Assembly: GCA_013364255.1 (NCBI GenBank)
Contig: CP054936.1
Location: 5,114,853 to 5,178,852, forward strand
Length of the DNA stretch: 64,000 nucleotides
Origin: Streptomyces seoulensis
GTDB taxonomy: Bacteria; Actinomycetota; Actinomycetes; Streptomycetales; Streptomycetaceae
Reading direction: 5' to 3'
A program made the translations under genes and the position numbers. Shown one piece after another: positions 34,195 to 42,480 of the stretch (positions are counted from its first letter, which is position 1; each line of letters begins with the position of its first letter). A model generated the notes under the pieces. The model ran no database searches. It saw only the letters and a list, made by a program, of their open reading frames with translations, and was not told the DNA's origin.

Positions 34195-34989
34195 GTGCGC
34201 GCCTCGCTGATCCAGATCGCCGTGGACGAGGGCGAATCGGTCGAATCCCGCCGGCGGCGGGCCGCCGCGCTCGTCCGCGAGCAGGCCGGAGCCGATCTCG
34301 TCGTGCTCCCCGAACTGTGGACCACCGGAGCCTTCGCCTTCGACGCGTTCCAGGCGGCGGCCGAGACGCTGGACGGGCCGACGTACGAGGCGATGGCGAA
34401 GGCGGCGAGCGACGCGGGCGTGTGGCTGCACGCCGGCTCGATCCCCGAGTGCGCGCCCGAGGGCACCGTCTACAACACCTCCCTCGTCATCTCCCCGGCG
34501 GGCGACCTGGTCGCCTCCTACCGCAAGATCCACCGCTTCGGCTTCGACCGGGGCGAGGCCGTGCTGATGGGGGCGGGGCGCGAACCGGTGACGGTCCCGC
34601 TGCCGGACACCACGCTCGGTCTGGCGACCTGTTACGACCTCCGTTTCCCCGAACTCTTCCGCTCCCTGGTCGACGCCGGGGCCGAGATCCTGGTGGTCCC
34701 GGCGGGCTGGCCCGAGCGGCGGCGCGCGCACTGGACGCTGCTGGCCCGGGCGCGGGCGGTGGAGGACCAGGCGTTCGTGCTCGCCTGTGGAACGGCCGGC
34801 GCCCACGCCGGGGTTCCCCAGGCCGGTCACTCGATCGTGGTCGATCCGTGGGGCGAGGTGCTGGCCGAGGCCGGTCACGACGAGGAGGTCCTCACGGTCG
34901 AGTTCGACCCGGCCGAGGTCGCCGCGACACGCGAACGGTTCCCGGCCCTGAAGGACCGGGTACTGGGCCTGGAATCCCCACGCCACTGA
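34195..34989 (+). CDS. Carbon-nitrogen hydrolase (nitrilase superfamily amidase)
   Basis: The 264-residue cytoplasmic protein has the Glu-Lys-Cys triad: Glu in VVLPELWTTGAF, Lys in SYRKIHRFGFD and Cys in LATCYDLRFPELFR. The sequence is closest to the omega-amidase/deaminated-glutathione amidase branch that hydrolyses amides. GTG 34195 is preferred since ASLIQIAVDEGES is the usual family start; an ATG 17 codons upstream adds unconserved residues. It is divergent from the maleylpyruvate isomerase-like gene. Confidence 0.88.
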   Translation: MRASLIQIAVDEGESVESRRRRAAALVREQAGADLVVLPELWTTGAFAFDAFQAAAETLDGPTYEAMAKAASDAGVWLHAGSIPECAPEGTVYNTSLVISPAGDLVASYRKIHRFGFDRGEAVLMGAGREPVTVPLPDTTLGLATCYDLRFPELFRSLVDAGAEILVVPAGWPERRRAHWTLLARARAVEDQAFVLACGTAGAHAGVPQAGHSIVVDPWGEVLAEAGHDEEVLTVEFDPAEVAATRERFPALKDRVLGLESPRH

Positions 34990-35433
34990 CCGCCCCACGC
35001 CGGTCCGGCGGCCCGCGCCGGTCCGGCGGCCCGCGCCCGGCCTGCGGCCCGCGCCTGGCCGAGCAGCCCGTGCCCGGCCGAGCGTCCCGCGTCCGGGCGA
35101 GCGTCCCGGCAGCCCGTGCCCGGCCGGGTAGCCCGCGCCTGGCCTGCGGCTCGTGCCCGTCTGGCGGCCCGCGTCCGTCTGGCGGCCGGCGTCCGTCTGG
35201 CGGCCGGTGTCCGGCCGAGCAGCCCGTGCCCCCGTCCGGCGGCTCGTGCGCGTCCGACGGCTCGTGCCCGGCCGAGCGGCCTGCGTCCGACCGAGCAGCA
35301 CGAGTCCGTCCGGCAGCCCGCGTCCGGCGCCCGTGCCCGTCCGGCCGACCGGCCCGTGCCTGGCCGGCAGCCCGCGTCCGGCCGACCGGTCCGCGCCCCG
35401 TCAGCAGCCCGCCCGGGCGTCGCCGCCCCGGCG
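34990..35433. repeat. Degenerate GC-rich repeat block
   Basis: This 444-bp gap is almost entirely made of degenerate repeats of about 16-18 bp based on GCCCGCGTCCGTCTGGCG and GCCCGTGCCCGGCCGAGC. Several frames stay open because stops are rare in such sequence, but none shows a fold or conserved motif, so I do not call a gene. It lies between convergent genes. Confidence 0.7.
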
Positions 35434-35928
35434 CTACCGCTCGTCCCGTTCCTTCTCCGCCAGGTGGATCACGCAGACGGCCACCGCGATCAGCAGGGCC
35501 GGGTCGGCGTCGTCGCGTACGACGTCGATGCCGTAGGTGTCCACCAGGCTCAGCCAGCGCCGGGAGATCACCGCGAGCAGTTCGCCGTCGTACTCGACGG
35601 CGAACTCCCGGTCGAGGATCTTGCCGCTGACGTCCAGCTCGGTGCCGTCCACCAGCGTCACCCGGTAGTGGTTGCGCAGCAGCGAGAGGCGTTTGCGGCG
35701 GACCTTCGCCAGGGCCTCGCCGTCCCGCTCGATGACCATCGTCTCGCGCAGGGACAGCATCTTCTGATGGATGTCGATCAGCACCCGGCCCCGGGTGTCC
35801 TTCAGCTCGAAGGTGTCCCGCAGCCGCATCGCCTTGCCGTCGACGAGGAACACCTTGGCGCCGTGCTCGTCCTCGATCCAGTAGTCGTCACCGATGCCGA
35901 GGATCCGGTCGCGTACGAGGAGTCTCAT
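35434..35928 (-). CDS. LURP-one-related (tubby-like) protein
   Basis: The 164-residue protein has an almost wholly beta-sheet pattern starting MRLLVRDRILGIGDDYWIED and continuing LRDTFELKDTRGRVL, then LTLVDGTELDVSG-like strands and a final hydrophobic helix (LLIAVAVCVIHLAEKERDE). The layout fits the LURP-one/YxjI family related to tubby and scramblase folds. Function in bacteria is not established. It converges with the amidase gene across a repeat block. Confidence 0.75.
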   Translation of the reverse strand: MRLLVRDRILGIGDDYWIEDEHGAKVFLVDGKAMRLRDTFELKDTRGRVLIDIHQKMLSLRETMVIERDGEALAKVRRKRLSLLRNHYRVTLVDGTELDVSGKILDREFAVEYDGELLAVISRRWLSLVDTYGIDVVRDDADPALLIAVAVCVIHLAEKERDER

Positions 35929-36033
35929 GCCCTCACCGTTTCCCCGGCGGGCGCCCGCCGACGCGGCCGGTGGGCCGACAGGCTGAGCGCCGCCCCGGCG
36001 ACGGTCGCCGGCGGCGGGTGGCACCCTTGATCC

Positions 36034-37863
36034 ATGAGCGAATCGTCCCCGGCCCCGACCACCCGCCGCGCCCGCGTCCGCGCCCCCGAACTGATCGGCA
36101 AGGGCGGATGGATCAACACCGGCGGCAAGCATCTCAAGCTCGCCGACTTCCGAGGCCGCACGTTGATCTTGGATTTTTGGACATTTTGCTGTGTCAACTG
36201 CCTGCACGTCCTGGACGAGCTGCGGGAGCTGGAGGAGAGGCACCGGGACACCGTGGTGATCATCGGTGTGCACTCGCCGAAGTTCGTGCACGAGGCGGAG
36301 CACCAGGCGGTGGTGGACGCCGTGGAGCGGTACGGCGTGGAGCACCCGGTGCTCGACGACCCCGAACTCGCCACCTGGAAGCAGTACGCGGTGCGGGCCT
36401 GGCCCACGCTCGTCGTGATCGACCCCGAGGGCTACGTCGTCGCCCAGCACGCCGGCGAGGGCCACGCGCACGCCCTCGGGAAGCTGGTGGCGGAGCTGGA
36501 GGCCGAGCACGCCGCCAAGGGCACCCTGCGCCGCGGCGACGGCCCGTACGTGGCGCCGGAGCCGCAGCCCACCACCCTGCGCTTCCCGGGCAAGGCCCTC
36601 CTGCTGCCGTCCGGGGGCTTCCTGGTCAGTGACACCACCCGGCACCAGCTGGTGGAGCTGGCGGCGGACGGCGAGAGCGTGGTGCGCCGGATCGGCTCCG
36701 GCGCGCGCGGGTTCGCCGACGGCGGCCCCGAGGACGCGGCCTTCAACGAGCCGCAGGGCCTCGCCCTGCTCGACGACGGCACGGTCGTGGTCGCCGACAC
36801 GGTCAACCACGCGCTGCGCCGCTTCGACCCGGCGACGGGCCTGACCACGACCCTGGCCGGCACCGGCCGCCAGTGGATGCAGGGCGAGGCCGCCTCGGGC
36901 CCGGCGCGCGAGGTGAGCCTGTCCTCGCCCTGGGACGTCGCCTGGTGGCGGGGCCGGGTGTGGATCGCCATGGCGGGCGTGCACCAGCTGTGGGCGTACG
37001 ACCCGGCCGACGCGACGGTGTCCGTCACCGCCGGGACGACCAACGAGGGGCTGGTCGACGGCCCCGGCGCCGAGGCGTGGTTCGCCCAGCCCTCCGGGCT
37101 CGCGGCCACGCCCGAGCGGCTGTGGGTCGCCGACTCCGAGACCTCTGCCCTGCGCTGGGTGGACCCGGACGGGCACGTCCGCACCGCCGTCGGCACCGGG
37201 CTGTTCGACTTCGGCCACCGGGACGGCGCGGCCGGACAGGCGCTGCTCCAGCACCCGTTGGGCGTCACCGCGCTGCCGGACGGCTCGGTCGCCGTCAGCG
37301 ACACGTACAACCACGCGCTGCGCCGCTACGACCCGGCGAGCGGCGAGGTCACCACGCTCGCCACCGATCTGCGCGAGCCCAGCGACGCGGTGCTCGTCGG
37401 CGAGGACATCGTGGTGGTGGAGTCGGCGCGGCACCGGCTGACCCGGCTGCGGCTGCCTCAGGAGGCGGTGCGGGTCGAGGCCGTCGCCCATCGCACGCGG
37501 CGGGCGGCCACCGAGGTGGCGCCCGGCGCGCTGCGCCTCGACGTGATCTTCCAGGCCCCGGCGGGCCAGAAGCTGGACACGCGCTACGGTCCGTCGACGC
37601 GTCTGCTGGTCTCCGCCACCCCGCCCGAGCTGCTGCTGGCGGGCGAGGGCGCGGGGACGGACCTGTCCCGCCCGCTGGAGCTGAACCCGGCCGTGCCCGA
37701 GGGCGTCCTGCACGTCTCCGCGATGGCGGCCTCGTGCGACGACGACCCGGCCAACGAGTACCCGGCCTGCCACGTGCACCAGCAGGACTGGGGCGTCCCG
37801 GTGCGGCTGTCCGACGCCGGCGCGGACCGGCTGCCGCTGGTCCTGGCCGGACTGGACGCCTGA
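36034..37863 (+). CDS. Thioredoxin-like protein with NHL repeats (NHLRC2-like)
   Basis: The 609-residue protein has a thioredoxin/TlpA domain at residues about 15-165 with the redox motif CCVNC in FWTFCCVNCLHVLDEL. A beta-propeller of NHL repeats follows (for example EPQGLALLDDGTVVVADTVN and LPDGSVAVSDTYNHAL), then a C-terminal beta domain. The layout is that of NHLRC2. No signal peptide is visible, so a cytoplasmic site is likely. The substrate is unknown. Confidence 0.88.
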   Translation: MSESSPAPTTRRARVRAPELIGKGGWINTGGKHLKLADFRGRTLILDFWTFCCVNCLHVLDELRELEERHRDTVVIIGVHSPKFVHEAEHQAVVDAVERYGVEHPVLDDPELATWKQYAVRAWPTLVVIDPEGYVVAQHAGEGHAHALGKLVAELEAEHAAKGTLRRGDGPYVAPEPQPTTLRFPGKALLLPSGGFLVSDTTRHQLVELAADGESVVRRIGSGARGFADGGPEDAAFNEPQGLALLDDGTVVVADTVNHALRRFDPATGLTTTLAGTGRQWMQGEAASGPAREVSLSSPWDVAWWRGRVWIAMAGVHQLWAYDPADATVSVTAGTTNEGLVDGPGAEAWFAQPSGLAATPERLWVADSETSALRWVDPDGHVRTAVGTGLFDFGHRDGAAGQALLQHPLGVTALPDGSVAVSDTYNHALRRYDPASGEVTTLATDLREPSDAVLVGEDIVVVESARHRLTRLRLPQEAVRVEAVAHRTRRAATEVAPGALRLDVIFQAPAGQKLDTRYGPSTRLLVSATPPELLLAGEGAGTDLSRPLELNPAVPEGVLHVSAMAASCDDDPANEYPACHVHQQDWGVPVRLSDAGADRLPLVLAGLDA

Positions 37864-37922
37864 CCGGGAACACCGTCCCGTCGTACCGCCGTCCGACGTA
37901 CTGAAGGCGTGAAAAACGTGGA

Positions 37923-38174
37923 TCAGAGGCCGTAGCCGTCGCTGTAGCCGTCGCGCGCGTGGTGGTGGCGCTCCTCTTCGACGACCGTCGTCGTGGGGGG
38001 CACCATCACGCGGCGGCGCCGGGCGATGCTGCTGAACGTGGTCACTCCGATCACGCCGACGATCATGAGGATCACTCCGACCAGGTGCACGTTGACGCTC
38101 TGCACGTGCCAGTCGGTCGCGAACGTGAGGATGGCTCCCACGGCGATGAGGATGATGCACCCGCCGAGGCCCAT
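37923..38174 (-). CDS. Small membrane protein, DUF6458-type
   Basis: The 83-residue protein has two membrane helices (GGCIILIAVGAILTFA and LVGVILMIVGVIGVTTF) joined by DWHVQSVNVH, then a cytoplasmic tail rich in Arg, Glu, His and Tyr. The pattern matches the actinobacterial DUF6458 family, of unknown function. The ATG follows AGGAGGCGAC. Confidence 0.8.
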   Translation of the reverse strand: MGLGGCIILIAVGAILTFATDWHVQSVNVHLVGVILMIVGVIGVTTFSSIARRRRVMVPPTTTVVEEERHHHARDGYSDGYGL

Positions 38175-38342
38175 GAGTGTCGCCTCCTAGTCCGGTGTCA
38201 GGTCCGGCGGTTCCGGCCCGTCCGGTCCCTTCCGGTCAACTCCGGATACCCGCAAGCCTGGTGAACATGCGGCGGCGGCCCCGCACGGCCGCGCACAGCC
38301 CTTCGGCGGCCGGTGCGCGGGCCCGGCCGGGCCCGCGGCCGC

Positions 38343-39641
38343 TCAGCCCTCCAGGAACGCCACCAGCGCGTTCGCCAGCAGGAACGGGTCGTCCACGGCG
38401 CACAGTTCGCGTGCGCTGTGCATGGAGAGGATGGCCACGCCGATGTCGACGGTCCGGATGCCGTGCCGGGCCGCGGTGATCGGGCCGATCGTCGTGCCGC
38501 ACGGCATGGAGTTGTTGGACACGAAGGTCTGGAAGGGGACGCCCGCCTTCTCGCAGGCCGCCGCGAACACCGCCCGGCCTGAACCGTCGGTGGCGTAGCG
38601 GTTGTTGACGTTGACCTTGAGGAGGGGGCCGCCGCCCGCGCGCGGGTGGTGGGTCGGGTCGTGGCGCTCGGCGTAGTTCGGGTGCACCGCGTGGCCGGTG
38701 TCCGAGGACAGGCAGACGGTGCCGGCGAAGGCGCGCGCCCGGTCCTCGTAGGAGCCGCCGCGGGCGAACACCGAGCGCTCCAGCACGCCGCCGAGCAGCG
38801 GTCCGTCGGCGCCGGTGTCGGACTGGGAGCCGTTCTCCTCGTGGTCGAAGGCGGCCAGCACCGGGATGTACGGCAGGTCGGCGCCGCCGGCGGCCACCGC
38901 GGCCAGGGCGGCCGTGCCCGCGTGCACGGACAGCAGGTTGTCCATGCGTGGCCCGGCCAGCAGTTCGCGGTCGCGGCCGAGGTAGGCGGGCGGTTCCACG
39001 GAGTGCGTCATCAGGTCCCAGCCGGCCACGTCGCCCGCGGTGAGGCCCGCCTCCTGCTCCAGGAAGGCGATCAGGTCGCCGTCGCGGACGTCGTCGCCCA
39101 GGCCCCACACCGGCTGGAGGTGGCGCTGCTTGTCGAGCTTGAGGCCGTCGGTGGAGACCGCGCGGTCCAGGTGGATGGCGAGCTGCGGGACGCGCAGGAG
39201 CGGGCGGTCGACGTTCACCAGGCGGGTCGAGCCGTCGCGCAGGGTGAGCCGGCCCGCCAGGCCGAGGTCGCGGTCGAGCCAGGAGTTCATCAGCGGGCCG
39301 CCGTAGATCTCCACGGCGACCTGGCGCCAGCCGTGCGCCCCGGTGTCGGGCCGCGGCTTGACGCGCAGGTTGGGCGAGTCGGTGTGCGCGCCGACGATGC
39401 GGAACGGGGTGTGCGGCGCGGCGCCCTCGGGGACGTACCAGGCGATGATCGCGCCGCCGCGCAGTACGTACTTGCCGCCCGTCGAGGCGTCCCAGGCGTC
39501 CGTCTCGGCGACCTGCCGGAAGCCCGCCTTCTCCAGCCGCGCGGCGGCGCTCGCCACGGCGTGGTAGGGCGACGGGCTGGCCGTCAGGAAGGACATCAGG
39601 TCGTCGGTGTGGCCGCGGTCGAAGGGCCGGCTTGTGCTCAT
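38343..39641 (-). CDS. M18 family aminopeptidase
   Basis: The 432-residue cytoplasmic di-zinc peptidase is related to aspartyl aminopeptidase. Metal and catalytic motifs are VGAHTDSPNLRVKP, FDHEENGSQSDTGA, SSDTGHAVHPNYAERHD and MHSARELCAVDD. It removes N-terminal residues, typically acidic ones, from peptides. The start is an ATG preceded by AAGGTGAACC. It is separated from the upstream acyl-CoA dehydrogenase by a 32-base hairpin. Confidence 0.92.
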   Translation of the reverse strand: MSTSRPFDRGHTDDLMSFLTASPSPYHAVASAAARLEKAGFRQVAETDAWDASTGGKYVLRGGAIIAWYVPEGAAPHTPFRIVGAHTDSPNLRVKPRPDTGAHGWRQVAVEIYGGPLMNSWLDRDLGLAGRLTLRDGSTRLVNVDRPLLRVPQLAIHLDRAVSTDGLKLDKQRHLQPVWGLGDDVRDGDLIAFLEQEAGLTAGDVAGWDLMTHSVEPPAYLGRDRELLAGPRMDNLLSVHAGTAALAAVAAGGADLPYIPVLAAFDHEENGSQSDTGADGPLLGGVLERSVFARGGSYEDRARAFAGTVCLSSDTGHAVHPNYAERHDPTHHPRAGGGPLLKVNVNNRYATDGSGRAVFAAACEKAGVPFQTFVSNNSMPCGTTIGPITAARHGIRTVDIGVAILSMHSARELCAVDDPFLLANALVAFLEG

Positions 39642-39660
39642 GGGTTCACCTTAACGACGG

Positions 39661-39697
39661 ACGAGGGTCCGCTCCCGGTGTGGGAGCGGACCCTCGT
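39661..39697 (-). terminator. Hairpin terminator after the acyl-CoA dehydrogenase gene
   Basis: ACGAGGGTCCGCTCCC (39661-39676) pairs perfectly with 39682-39697 around the loop GGTGT. A T-run is absent. Position 33 bp past the stop of the leftward acyl-CoA dehydrogenase gene makes it its likely terminator. Confidence 0.75.
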
Positions 39698-39729
39698 GCG
39701 GACCTCGTGGGGACCTCGTGCGGAACGGA

Positions 39730-41556
39730 CTAGAAGGCGGCCTCGTCCAGCTCCATCAGGTCCAGGTCGACCTTCTCCGACAGCTTGCGGGCCAGGGTGA
39801 CGCCCGGCAGGACGTTGGCCGCGAAGAACTTCGCCGCCGCGATCTTGCCCGTGTAGAACGGCTTGTCCTTGGCGGAGGCGGTCTCCAGCTTCTCGGCGGC
39901 GATCGCCGCGCCCTTGAGCAGCAGGTAGCCGACGACCACGTCACCGGAGGCCAGCAGCAGGCGGGTGGTGTTCAGGCCCACCTTGTAGATGCTCTTGACG
40001 TCCTGCTCGGTGGCGGCGAGGTCGGTCAGCATGACGCCGACGACGGCCTCCAGCTCGACGGCGGCCTTGGCCAGGTGCTCGCGGGCGCCGGCCAGTTCGG
40101 CGCCGCCGGTGGCCAGGGCGAGGAACTTCTTGATGTCCTCGGCGAGCGAGTTCAGCGCGGCGCCCTGGTTGCGGACGATCTTCCGGAAGAAGTAGTCCTG
40201 GCCCTGGATCGCGGTGGTGCCCTCGTAGAGGGTGTCGATCTTGGCGTCGCGGATGTACTGCTCGATCGGGTACTCCTGGAGGAACCCGGAGCCGCCGAAG
40301 GTCTGGAGCGACTGGGCGAGCTGCTCGTAGGCCTTCTCGGAGCCGTAGCCCTTGACGATCGGCAGGAGCAGGTCGTTCAGGGCGTGCTCGGCGGCGGCGT
40401 CCTCGCCGTTCGCCTCCTTGAGCTGGATCTCGTCCTGGACCGAGGCGGTGTACATCACCAGGGCGCGCATGCCCTCGGCGTACGCCTTCTGGGTCATCAG
40501 CGAGCGGCGCACGTCGGGGTGGTGGGTGATGGTGACCTTGGGCGCGGCCTTGTCCATGAAGTCGGCCAGGTCGGTGCCCTGGACGCGCTCCTTGGCGTAC
40601 TCCAGCGCGTTCAGGTAGCCGGTGGAGAGCGTGGAGATCGCCTTCGTGCCGACCATCATGCGGGCGAACTCGATGATGCGGAACATCTGGCGGATGCCGT
40701 CGTGCCTGTCGCCGATCAGCCAGCCCTTGGCGGGGTGGCGGTCGCCGAAGGTCATCTCGCACGTGTTGGAGGCCTTCAGGCCCATCTTGTGCTCGACGTT
40801 GGTGGCGTAGACGCCGTTGCGCTCGCCCAGCTCGCCGGTCTCGAAGTCGAACTCGAACTTCGGGACGAGGAAGAGGGACAGGCCCTTGGTGCCGGGGCCG
40901 GCGCCCTCGGGACGCGCGAGCACGTAGTGGAGGATGTTCTCCGACATGTCGTGCTCACCGGAGGTGATGAAGCGCTTCACGCCCTCGATGTGCCAGGAGC
41001 CGTCCTCCTGCTGGACCGCCTTGGTGCGGCCGGCGCCCACGTCGGAGCCCGCGTCGGGCTCGGTGAGCACCATCGTGGAGCCCCACTGGCGCTCCACGGC
41101 GACCTTGGCGATGTGCTTCTGGACCTCGTTGCCCTCCTCGAAGAGGATGCCGGCGAAGGCCGGGCCGGAGGAGTACATCCACACGGCCGGGTTGGCGCCC
41201 AGGATCAGCTCGGCGTAGGCCCAGATCAGGGAGCGCGGCGAGGTGGTGCCGCCGATCTCCTCGGGCAGGCCGAGCCGCCAGTACTCGGAGTCCATGAAGG
41301 CCTGGTAGCTCTTCTTGAAGGAGGCCGGCACCGGGGCGGTGTTGGTCTCGGGGTCGAACACCGGCGGGTTGCGGTCGGCGTCGGCGAAGGACTCCGCCAG
41401 CTCGTTCTCGGAGAGGCGGGCCAGCTCCTCCAGGATGCTCTTGGCGGTCTCGGTGTCCATCTCCTCGAACGGACCGGTGCCGTACAGCTTGTCGCGTCCG
41501 AGGACCTCGAAGAGGTTGAACTCGATGTCGCGGAGGTTGGACTTGTAGTGCCCCAT
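39730..41556 (-). CDS. Long-form acyl-CoA dehydrogenase (FadE-type)
   Basis: The 608-residue FAD enzyme introduces the 2,3 double bond in acyl-CoA during beta-oxidation. Motifs are MVLTEPDAGSDVGAGR (FAD-binding), RFITSGEHDMSENI, FGGSGFLQEYPIEQYIRDAK and the catalytic Glu in TLYEGTTAIQGQD. It carries an extra C-terminal helical domain (residues about 480-608), as in the large FadE5-like class active on long chains. ATG 41556 begins the conserved MGHYKSNLRDIEFNLFEVLG. Possible operator sequences lie upstream at 41625-41664. Confidence 0.92.
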   Translation of the reverse strand: MGHYKSNLRDIEFNLFEVLGRDKLYGTGPFEEMDTETAKSILEELARLSENELAESFADADRNPPVFDPETNTAPVPASFKKSYQAFMDSEYWRLGLPEEIGGTTSPRSLIWAYAELILGANPAVWMYSSGPAFAGILFEEGNEVQKHIAKVAVERQWGSTMVLTEPDAGSDVGAGRTKAVQQEDGSWHIEGVKRFITSGEHDMSENILHYVLARPEGAGPGTKGLSLFLVPKFEFDFETGELGERNGVYATNVEHKMGLKASNTCEMTFGDRHPAKGWLIGDRHDGIRQMFRIIEFARMMVGTKAISTLSTGYLNALEYAKERVQGTDLADFMDKAAPKVTITHHPDVRRSLMTQKAYAEGMRALVMYTASVQDEIQLKEANGEDAAAEHALNDLLLPIVKGYGSEKAYEQLAQSLQTFGGSGFLQEYPIEQYIRDAKIDTLYEGTTAIQGQDYFFRKIVRNQGAALNSLAEDIKKFLALATGGAELAGAREHLAKAAVELEAVVGVMLTDLAATEQDVKSIYKVGLNTTRLLLASGDVVVGYLLLKGAAIAAEKLETASAKDKPFYTGKIAAAKFFAANVLPGVTLARKLSEKVDLDLMELDEAAF

Positions 41557-41624
41557 GGCCACGGCTCCCGTCGAGGACTCGGCGAGGCACTGTCTCCTCG
41601 CGTCCGGTTCGCGTCTGGTTCGCG

Positions 41625-41664
41625 TACCAACTAGTAGCTCCGATGATGCTACCCGTCGGTAATA
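41625..41664. promoter_or_regulatory. Candidate promoter and operators of the acyl-CoA dehydrogenase gene
   Basis: On the minus strand TTGCGT and TAGCAT lie 15 bp apart as possible -35 and -10 boxes. The palindrome TACCGACGGGTA sits between them. A second site, TACTAGTTGGTA, lies about 24 bp downstream. This pattern fits repression by a TetR/FadR-like regulator, but no regulator is identified. Confidence 0.4.
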
Positions 41665-41806
41665 AGACGCAACCCCTGACCGTCCGTCTGTGACGCGTCT
41701 CTTACCGCGTCTCTTATCGGCGGGTGTGACCGGTGTGACCGCCGGGGCCCGAGGGGCGGGCCGGCCGGGAGCGTCCGTCCCCGCCCTGCGCCCGCGGGCG
41801 CGTCGG

Positions 41807-41812
41807 TACGCT
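41807..41812 (+). promoter_or_regulatory. -10 box for a leaderless sseB-type transcript
   Basis: TACGCT ends 6 bases before the ATG at 41819, so transcription would start at the A of ATG. No ribosome site precedes the gene. Together these suggest a leaderless message. Confidence 0.5.
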
Positions 41813-41818
41813 TGGCGC

Positions 41819-42316
41819 ATGTACGGATACGGCCAGCCGATGGACGGGGGCGCGGCGCAGCAGCAGTACGCGCCGCCGCAGGAGCAGATGCCGGGCGGTA
41901 TGGCGGGGGGCATGGCGGGCGGCTACGGACAGCAGCAGCCGCTGTACCCCGAGCCGTCCCCGCCCTCGCTCGCGGACGCGGTCCGTGCGTTCACCACCGG
42001 GCAGCTGGCCGCCGAGGACTTCCAGCAGATCTTCGCCACCTCGAAGGTGTACTGCCCGCGCGGTGACACGCCCGGTTTCCTCGCGCTGCACAACACCCAG
42101 CAGCCGGTGATCCCGATGTTCACCTCGCTCAAGGAGCTGCGGCGGTACGCGGGCAAGGAGTCCAAGTACTTCGTGATCACCGGCGCGGAGGTGATCGACC
42201 TGCTGCCCACGGGGTACGGCTTCGTGCTCGACATGGAGGGCGAGCACCGGATGGTGTTCGACGCCAAGGCGGTCGAGCAGATGGTCGACTTCGCGATGCG
42301 CCGGATGTACGGCTGA
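41819..42316 (+). CDS. SseB N-terminal domain protein
   Basis: The 165-residue protein has a Gly/Gln/Met/Pro-rich leader (GGMAGGMAGGYGQQQ) followed by an SseB N-terminal domain (residues about 48-150) with LADAVRAFTTGQLAAEDFQQ, PVIPMFTSLKELRRYAGKE and GYGFVLDMEGEHRMVFD. The domain name comes from the enhanced serine-sensitivity protein; the function in Streptomyces is unknown. It is divergent from the acyl-CoA dehydrogenase and probably leaderless. A hairpin follows. Confidence 0.85.
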   Translation: MYGYGQPMDGGAAQQQYAPPQEQMPGGMAGGMAGGYGQQQPLYPEPSPPSLADAVRAFTTGQLAAEDFQQIFATSKVYCPRGDTPGFLALHNTQQPVIPMFTSLKELRRYAGKESKYFVITGAEVIDLLPTGYGFVLDMEGEHRMVFDAKAVEQMVDFAMRRMYG

Positions 42317-42381
42317 CGCCTGGGCCGTACGGCCGTGCGCGCGGCCCGTGCGGGTGCGTACGCGTGTTCTTGTGGGCCCGG

Positions 42382-42414
42382 AGCCCGGAGGGAATGGCCT
42401 CCGGGCTTCCCTTG
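42382..42414 (+). terminator. Intrinsic terminator after the SseB-domain gene
   Basis: AGCCCGGAGG and CCTCCGGGCT are perfect 10-bp arms around GAATGG, followed by TCCCTTGTT. It ends the SseB-domain gene before the pirin promoter. Confidence 0.7.
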
Positions 42415-42429
42415 TTGGAGCTGGCAGGA

Positions 42430-42445
42430 AGTTGAATGCTCAACT
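42430..42445. promoter_or_regulatory. Palindromic operator upstream of the pirin gene
   Basis: AGTTGA and TCAACT flank ATGC, a perfect 6-bp-arm inverted repeat 35 bp before the ATG. It abuts TAGAGT, a plausible -10 box, so bound protein would block the promoter. MarR/DUF24-type regulators use sites of this size; the cognate protein is not in view. Confidence 0.5.
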
Positions 42446-42480
42446 AGAGTGGCCGACACGCCCCCCGAGGAGGTACCGAC

